From the NCBI GenBank assembly GCA_910583815.1, contig CAJTZB010000089.1, forward strand, positions 1 through 9,831: a stretch of 9,831 bases of DNA. The letters are read 5' to 3'. A program made the position numbers and the translations under genes. How positions within the stretch are numbered: the first letter of the stretch is position 1; each line of letters opens with the position of its first letter. Of the stretch, positions 6,841-9,831 are shown piece after piece. The DNA comes from an uncultured Lachnospiraceae bacterium. Lineage in GTDB: Bacteria; Bacillota; Clostridia; Lachnospirales; Lachnospiraceae. Under the pieces are notes generated by a model. The model saw only the letters and a list, made by a program, of their open reading frames with translations. It did not search any database and had not been told where the DNA came from.

Positions 6841-6893
6841 TTGCATGGGACAGCATACATTTCTATAAACAAAAATGTGTGCCCACAATGCAA
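6841..6893. repeat. Imperfect stem-loop in the mreB-mreC gap
   Basis: The outer arms TTGCAT (6841-6846) and ATGCAA (6888-6893) enclose an unpaired 6/5-base internal loop and an inner stem GCATACATTT (6853-6862) with AAATGTGTGC (6873-6882), ten pairs including one G-U wobble, closed by a 10-base loop. It begins two bases after the mreB stop. No T-run follows directly, so it is unlikely to be a full terminator; an mRNA stabiliser or processing site that sets mreB above mreCD levels is a reasonable inference. The rest of the gap (6894-6939) is AT-rich with TATAGT-like boxes but no convincing -35 partner. Confidence 0.5.
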
Positions 6894-6950
6894 TCTGATT
6901 TTGCAGTATAGTTTTTATATAGTAAAAAGAGCGCTTGATGGAGGAGCTGC

Positions 6951-7841
6951 ATGTCAAGACGTAGACGAAGAAGACGCACCGAGAAAAAAGCAATTTCCAT
7001 TCTGCCAAAGCATGTCTTGTTTCTGCTTGGATTTTTAAGTATCGTAATTATGTTTGTCTCCTATCGGTTCCCAAGCATATTAGCACCTGTCAGGGATGCA
7101 CTCGGCATGGTGGTTGTGCCGATGCAGAAAGGAATCAACTATGTTGGGCGTTCCATTGCTGAGCGTATTTCGGTTTTGGAAGACATTGAAAGCCTGCAGG
7201 CGGAGAACAAAGAATTAAAAGAACAGTTAGAGCAGCTTCAATATCAGACACAGATGATGATGTTAGACCGATATGAGCTCGGAGGACTGAGGGAGCTGTA
7301 CGAGCTGGACCAGAAATATACGGAATACCCAAAAGTTGCAGCGCGCATCATTGCAAGGGAAAGCAACGGATGGTACAGTGTTTTCACAATTGACAAAGGA
7401 TATGAAGACGGTATAGCCAAAGATATGAATGTCATGGCAGGAAATGGCTTGGTTGGCATTGTTACGGATGTACGGAAAAATTCTGCTACTGTCCGTTCTG
7501 TGATTGATGATAACAGTAAAGTCAGCGGCATGTTTTTAAAGACTTCAGATACCTGTATTGTTTCTGGTGACTTAAGTTCTGTTATGTCGGATGGTTTGAT
7601 AAAAGTTTCCATGATTCCGTTAAATGCGGATGTCAAGGACGGAGATGAGGTCATCACTTCCCATATCAGCGATAAATTCCAGCAAGGGATATTGATTGGC
7701 TATATAAAGGATATTGAAGTGGATTCCAGCAACATGACAAAGACGGCATATCTGACTCCGGCAGTTGATTTTGAACATCTGGAGGAAGTGTTGATTATTA
7801 CACAATTAAAAGAATCCTACGAATTGGGAAATCAGGATTAG
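6951..7841 (+). CDS. mreC: Rod shape-determining protein MreC
   Basis: MreC is a bitopic membrane protein whose extracytoplasmic part binds PBP2 and links the cytoskeleton to wall synthesis. The 296-residue protein has a short, highly basic cytoplasmic tail with seven consecutive arginines (3-9), one membrane helix (about 21-38), a coiled coil (about 70-105, heptad-like SLQAENKELKEQLEQLQYQ), and the paired beta-barrel region from about 125 to the end, with the family blocks VAARIIARESNGWYSVFTID, GIAKDMNVMAGNGLVGIV and FQQGILIGYI. The start ATG is preceded by GGAGGAG (6940-6946). It follows mreB after 112 bases and precedes mreD by 12 bases. The ATG sits at the base of the arginine run, and no better start exists upstream in frame. 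Confidence 0.95.
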   Translation: MSRRRRRRRTEKKAISILPKHVLFLLGFLSIVIMFVSYRFPSILAPVRDALGMVVVPMQKGINYVGRSIAERISVLEDIESLQAENKELKEQLEQLQYQTQMMMLDRYELGGLRELYELDQKYTEYPKVAARIIARESNGWYSVFTIDKGYEDGIAKDMNVMAGNGLVGIVTDVRKNSATVRSVIDDNSKVSGMFLKTSDTCIVSGDLSSVMSDGLIKVSMIPLNADVKDGDEVITSHISDKFQQGILIGYIKDIEVDSSNMTKTAYLTPAVDFEHLEEVLIITQLKESYELGNQD

Positions 7842-7853
7842 AAAGGAACGGCT

Positions 7854-8357
7854 GTGGTACGTATTTTTGTATACTCGGTTCTGCTTCTGTTTTCTTTTCT
7901 GCTGCAAAGCTCGGCTTTTTCATTTCTGCGCATATCTGGTGTTGTTCCGAATGTTATGCTGATTCTGCTGATTGCTGTTGCTTATGCGAAAGGCCAGATA
8001 GCAGCTGTGATACTTGGCTTTTTTGCTGGGCTTCTGACCGATTTATGGTTTGCCGATACGGTCGGTTTCTGCTCGATATTATACATGTTTATTGGATTTT
8101 TGGCAGGCTATTCCAACAAAATTTATGAGAAAAGGGATTATATTACGCCGCTTTTGATGGTAACAGCAGGAGAATTCCTGTATTCCTTTTTATACTTTGT
8201 ATTTTTGTTTCTGCTCAGAGGAAGGCTGGACATTGGAAACTATATGATTTCTACCATTCTGCCAAGGATTATGTATACGCTTATAACCTCTATTGCACTG
8301 TATCCATTGTTTTTAGGAGTACATTGCCTGCTTGAAAAGCTGGAGGGGCGAGATTGA
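7854..8357 (+). CDS. mreD: Rod shape-determining protein MreD
   Basis: MreD is the polytopic membrane component of the elongation complex. The 167-residue protein is almost entirely hydrophobic, with about five to six predicted spans by eye: roughly residues 3-25, 31-46, 49-66, 70-86, 97-121 and 132-158. The stretch GFFAGLLTDLWFADTVGFCS followed by YMFIGFLAGY matches the conserved G-x-L-x-D and G-F-x-x-G pattern of MreD. Length is typical. The start is a GTG at 7854 with GAAAGGA (7841-7847) overlapping the end of mreC; the mreC stop lies 12 bases upstream. Sequence conservation in this family is low, so placement between mreC and pbp2 is a large part of the assignment. A reverse-strand frame across its end is not a gene. 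Confidence 0.92.
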   Translation: MVRIFVYSVLLLFSFLLQSSAFSFLRISGVVPNVMLILLIAVAYAKGQIAAVILGFFAGLLTDLWFADTVGFCSILYMFIGFLAGYSNKIYEKRDYITPLLMVTAGEFLYSFLYFVFLFLLRGRLDIGNYMISTILPRIMYTLITSIALYPLFLGVHCLLEKLEGRD

Positions 8358-8373
8358 TCATTAGGGAGGCACC

Positions 8374-9831
8374 ATGATTACTTACCTGCTTGATAAATTG
8401 AAAAGCATTATCACATCTCGTCTGTTTTGGATTATGATTGTCTATTCGTTTCTTGCCTTTCTCCTGATACAGCGCATGTTTGAACTGCAGATTGTGGAGG
8501 GAAAAGAAACCCAGCAGAGCGAGAGCTATCTGGATGTGCGGGAACGTTATATTCCAAGTACCAGAGGGCTTGTATATGATAAAAACGGAAAGCTGCTTGC
8601 CTATAATGAGCTTTCTTATTCTGTCATGCTTGAAGACAGTGCAGTAGGTTCCGGAAATGCCGGAAAGAATGCAATGATACATGAGCTTCTTACTATCCTT
8701 AAGGAGCATGGCTATGAACTGGAGCTGGACTTTGCCATTGAACTCGACGAGAATGGTGAACTTTGTTTCAATGTCTCCGGCACGGCAGAGCAGCGGTTTA
8801 AGAAGAATGCGTATGGCCTCCGTTCCGTTAATAACCTAAGCGAAAAGCAGAAGGAAGCAACGGCACAGGAGGTATTTGATTTCCTGCGTCATGGAAATAA
8901 ATCAAGTGCGATGTTTCAGGTATCAGATGACTATACGTTAGAAGAAGCGTTAGAGATTATTACGGTCCGCTATCACTTTTTTACAATGGTGGATAAATCT
9001 TCTCAGCTTACGATTGCTTCTGATATAGATGACGAAACAATTGCTGCAGTTTTAGAGGCAAGCGGAGATATTGCAGGTGTTTCCATTGTACAGAGGACAG
9101 AACGTGTTTATAATTACAGCAAATATTTTGCACATATTCTTGGCTATACCGGAAGAGTAACAGAAGAAGAACTGGAAGATCTGAATGCTGACGGCGGCAA
9201 CTATAATACATCGGACTATGTCGGAAAAATCGGTTTGGAAAAAGAAATGGAGAGTGTGCTTGCCGGCAAAAAGGGATTGGAGAGAATTACATTAAACAGT
9301 TCCGGAAAAATAGAGAGCACAGAAATTATTTCCGAGCCTGTTCCGGGAGAAAGCATTTACCTTACTCTGGATGCTGACCTGCAGGTTGCTTATTACTATA
9401 TTATTGAGAAAAATCTGGCAGGTATTTTATGCGATAAGATTGTAAGGACATTGGATTATGGAACAAAAGGAGAATCCAGTGCAGATATTACCATTCCAAT
9501 TTATGAAGTGTATTATGCTTTGTTTGGCAACCATGTGCTGGATATGGATGCGTTTTCTGAGGATACTGCAACGGACCTTGAAAAGAAAGCATATGGCTAT
9601 TACCTGAATAAAAGGGATTCCGTTATCCGCGGCCTTTATGAGTATCTGGAATATGGAAATACAAAGCTTCGCAGCCGTTTGAGTGAAGAAATGCAAAGCT
9701 ACCTGTCTTATTTCTATTCGCAGATGACGGCATTGAATTTGCTGCCGCGCAGAAACATTGATACTTCAGACCCAACCTATCAGGCATACCAGAACAATAC
9801 AATCAGTTTTCCGCAGTTCCTTGCCCACTGT
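8374..9831 (+). CDS. mrdA: Penicillin-binding protein 2 (elongation transpeptidase), 5' part, runs off the right edge
   Basis: The first 486 codons, with no stop before the window ends, of a class B PBP, the transpeptidase that crosslinks side-wall peptidoglycan with RodA and MreBCD. A cytoplasmic tail is followed by a membrane anchor (about 17-33), then the N-terminal PBP dimerisation domain beginning RYIPSTRGLVYDKNGKLLAYN (R64, G65), with YFAHILGYTGRV and YVGKIGLEKEMESVLAGKKG (from 282), and the strand LTLDADLQ (330-337). In standard PBP2 the transpeptidase domain (VVMDPKTGEILA-like block, then the SxxK motif) follows within a few tens of residues. Here residues of about 350-486 are instead a helical, Tyr/Leu-rich segment with no such motif, so this is a long insertion. 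The catalytic serine must lie beyond the window. The ATG at 8374 has AGGGAGG (8363-8369) four bases upstream and follows mreD by 16 bases. Confidence 0.88.
   Translation, partial: MITYLLDKLKSIITSRLFWIMIVYSFLAFLLIQRMFELQIVEGKETQQSESYLDVRERYIPSTRGLVYDKNGKLLAYNELSYSVMLEDSAVGSGNAGKNAMIHELLTILKEHGYELELDFAIELDENGELCFNVSGTAEQRFKKNAYGLRSVNNLSEKQKEATAQEVFDFLRHGNKSSAMFQVSDDYTLEEALEIITVRYHFFTMVDKSSQLTIASDIDDETIAAVLEASGDIAGVSIVQRTERVYNYSKYFAHILGYTGRVTEEELEDLNADGGNYNTSDYVGKIGLEKEMESVLAGKKGLERITLNSSGKIESTEIISEPVPGESIYLTLDADLQVAYYYIIEKNLAGILCDKIVRTLDYGTKGESSADITIPIYEVYYALFGNHVLDMDAFSEDTATDLEKKAYGYYLNKRDSVIRGLYEYLEYGNTKLRSRLSEEMQSYLSYFYSQMTALNLLPRRNIDTSDPTYQAYQNNTISFPQFLAHC

Noticed and set aside
6894..6950. 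Separate promoter for mreC
   Set aside because: TATAGT- and TATATA-like boxes are present, but no -35 sequence lies at 16-18 bases from any of them.
8290..8709. Reverse-strand open frame of 139 codons across the mreD-pbp2 junction
   Set aside because: It overlaps two well-supported genes and their ribosome binding site, and its translation shows no recognisable family.
1..9831. CRISPR array, tRNA, rRNA, riboswitch, defence or phage genes
   Set aside because: No regularly spaced direct repeats, cloverleaf-like sequences or conserved RNA cores were seen, and nearly all of the window is accounted for by ten housekeeping genes.

Overview
The window looks like chromosomal housekeeping DNA from a Gram-positive anaerobe of the class Clostridia, most probably a Lachnospiraceae-type gut bacterium. 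This rests on moderate-to-low GC, strong purine-rich Shine-Dalgarno sites, a MutL carrying the metal-dependent endonuclease site that E. coli lacks, the clostridial gene order, and a PBP2 with a long insertion of the kind I associate with Lachnospiraceae. The taxonomic call is inference from protein character and gene order, not from a database match. All ten genes are on the + strand. I see no mobile element genes, RNA genes, CRISPR array or phage genes.

Region 1 (1-4909) is a tightly packed repair and tRNA-modification cluster. It holds the 3' end of mutS, then mutL (overlapping mutS by 4 bases), miaA, a PLP-dependent methionine gamma-lyase family protein ('aluminium resistance' family) starting within a few bases of the miaA stop, and a small two-helix membrane protein of the DUF4321 type. 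MutS and MutL act together in mismatch repair, and both carry a recognisable sliding-clamp contact motif. MiaA prenylates A37 of tRNAs reading UNN codons. In many Firmicutes hfq lies between miaA and the PLP enzyme; here there is no room for it.

Region 2 (about 4849-5041) is the junction between the two clusters. It holds a 34-base near-perfect inverted repeat inside the end of the DUF4321 gene, then four short hairpins in a row in the intergenic gap, and a weak candidate promoter ahead of radC.

Region 3 (5042-9831) is the radC-mreB-mreC-mreD-pbp2 cell-shape cluster. A good extended -10 promoter candidate sits just before mreB. MreB (actin-like), MreC (bitopic, coiled coil), MreD (polytopic) and PBP2 (transpeptidase) are known parts of the elongation machinery for side-wall peptidoglycan. 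The mreB-mreC gap contains an imperfect hairpin. The pbp2 gene runs off the right edge; its visible 486 residues include the membrane anchor and dimerisation domain, and then more than 130 residues of non-canonical sequence where the transpeptidase domain would normally begin.

I do not see an undescribed defence or mobile system here. The points most worth a second look are the hairpin cluster at the DUF4321/radC junction, the PBP2 insertion, and the altered nucleotide-binding motifs of MreB.
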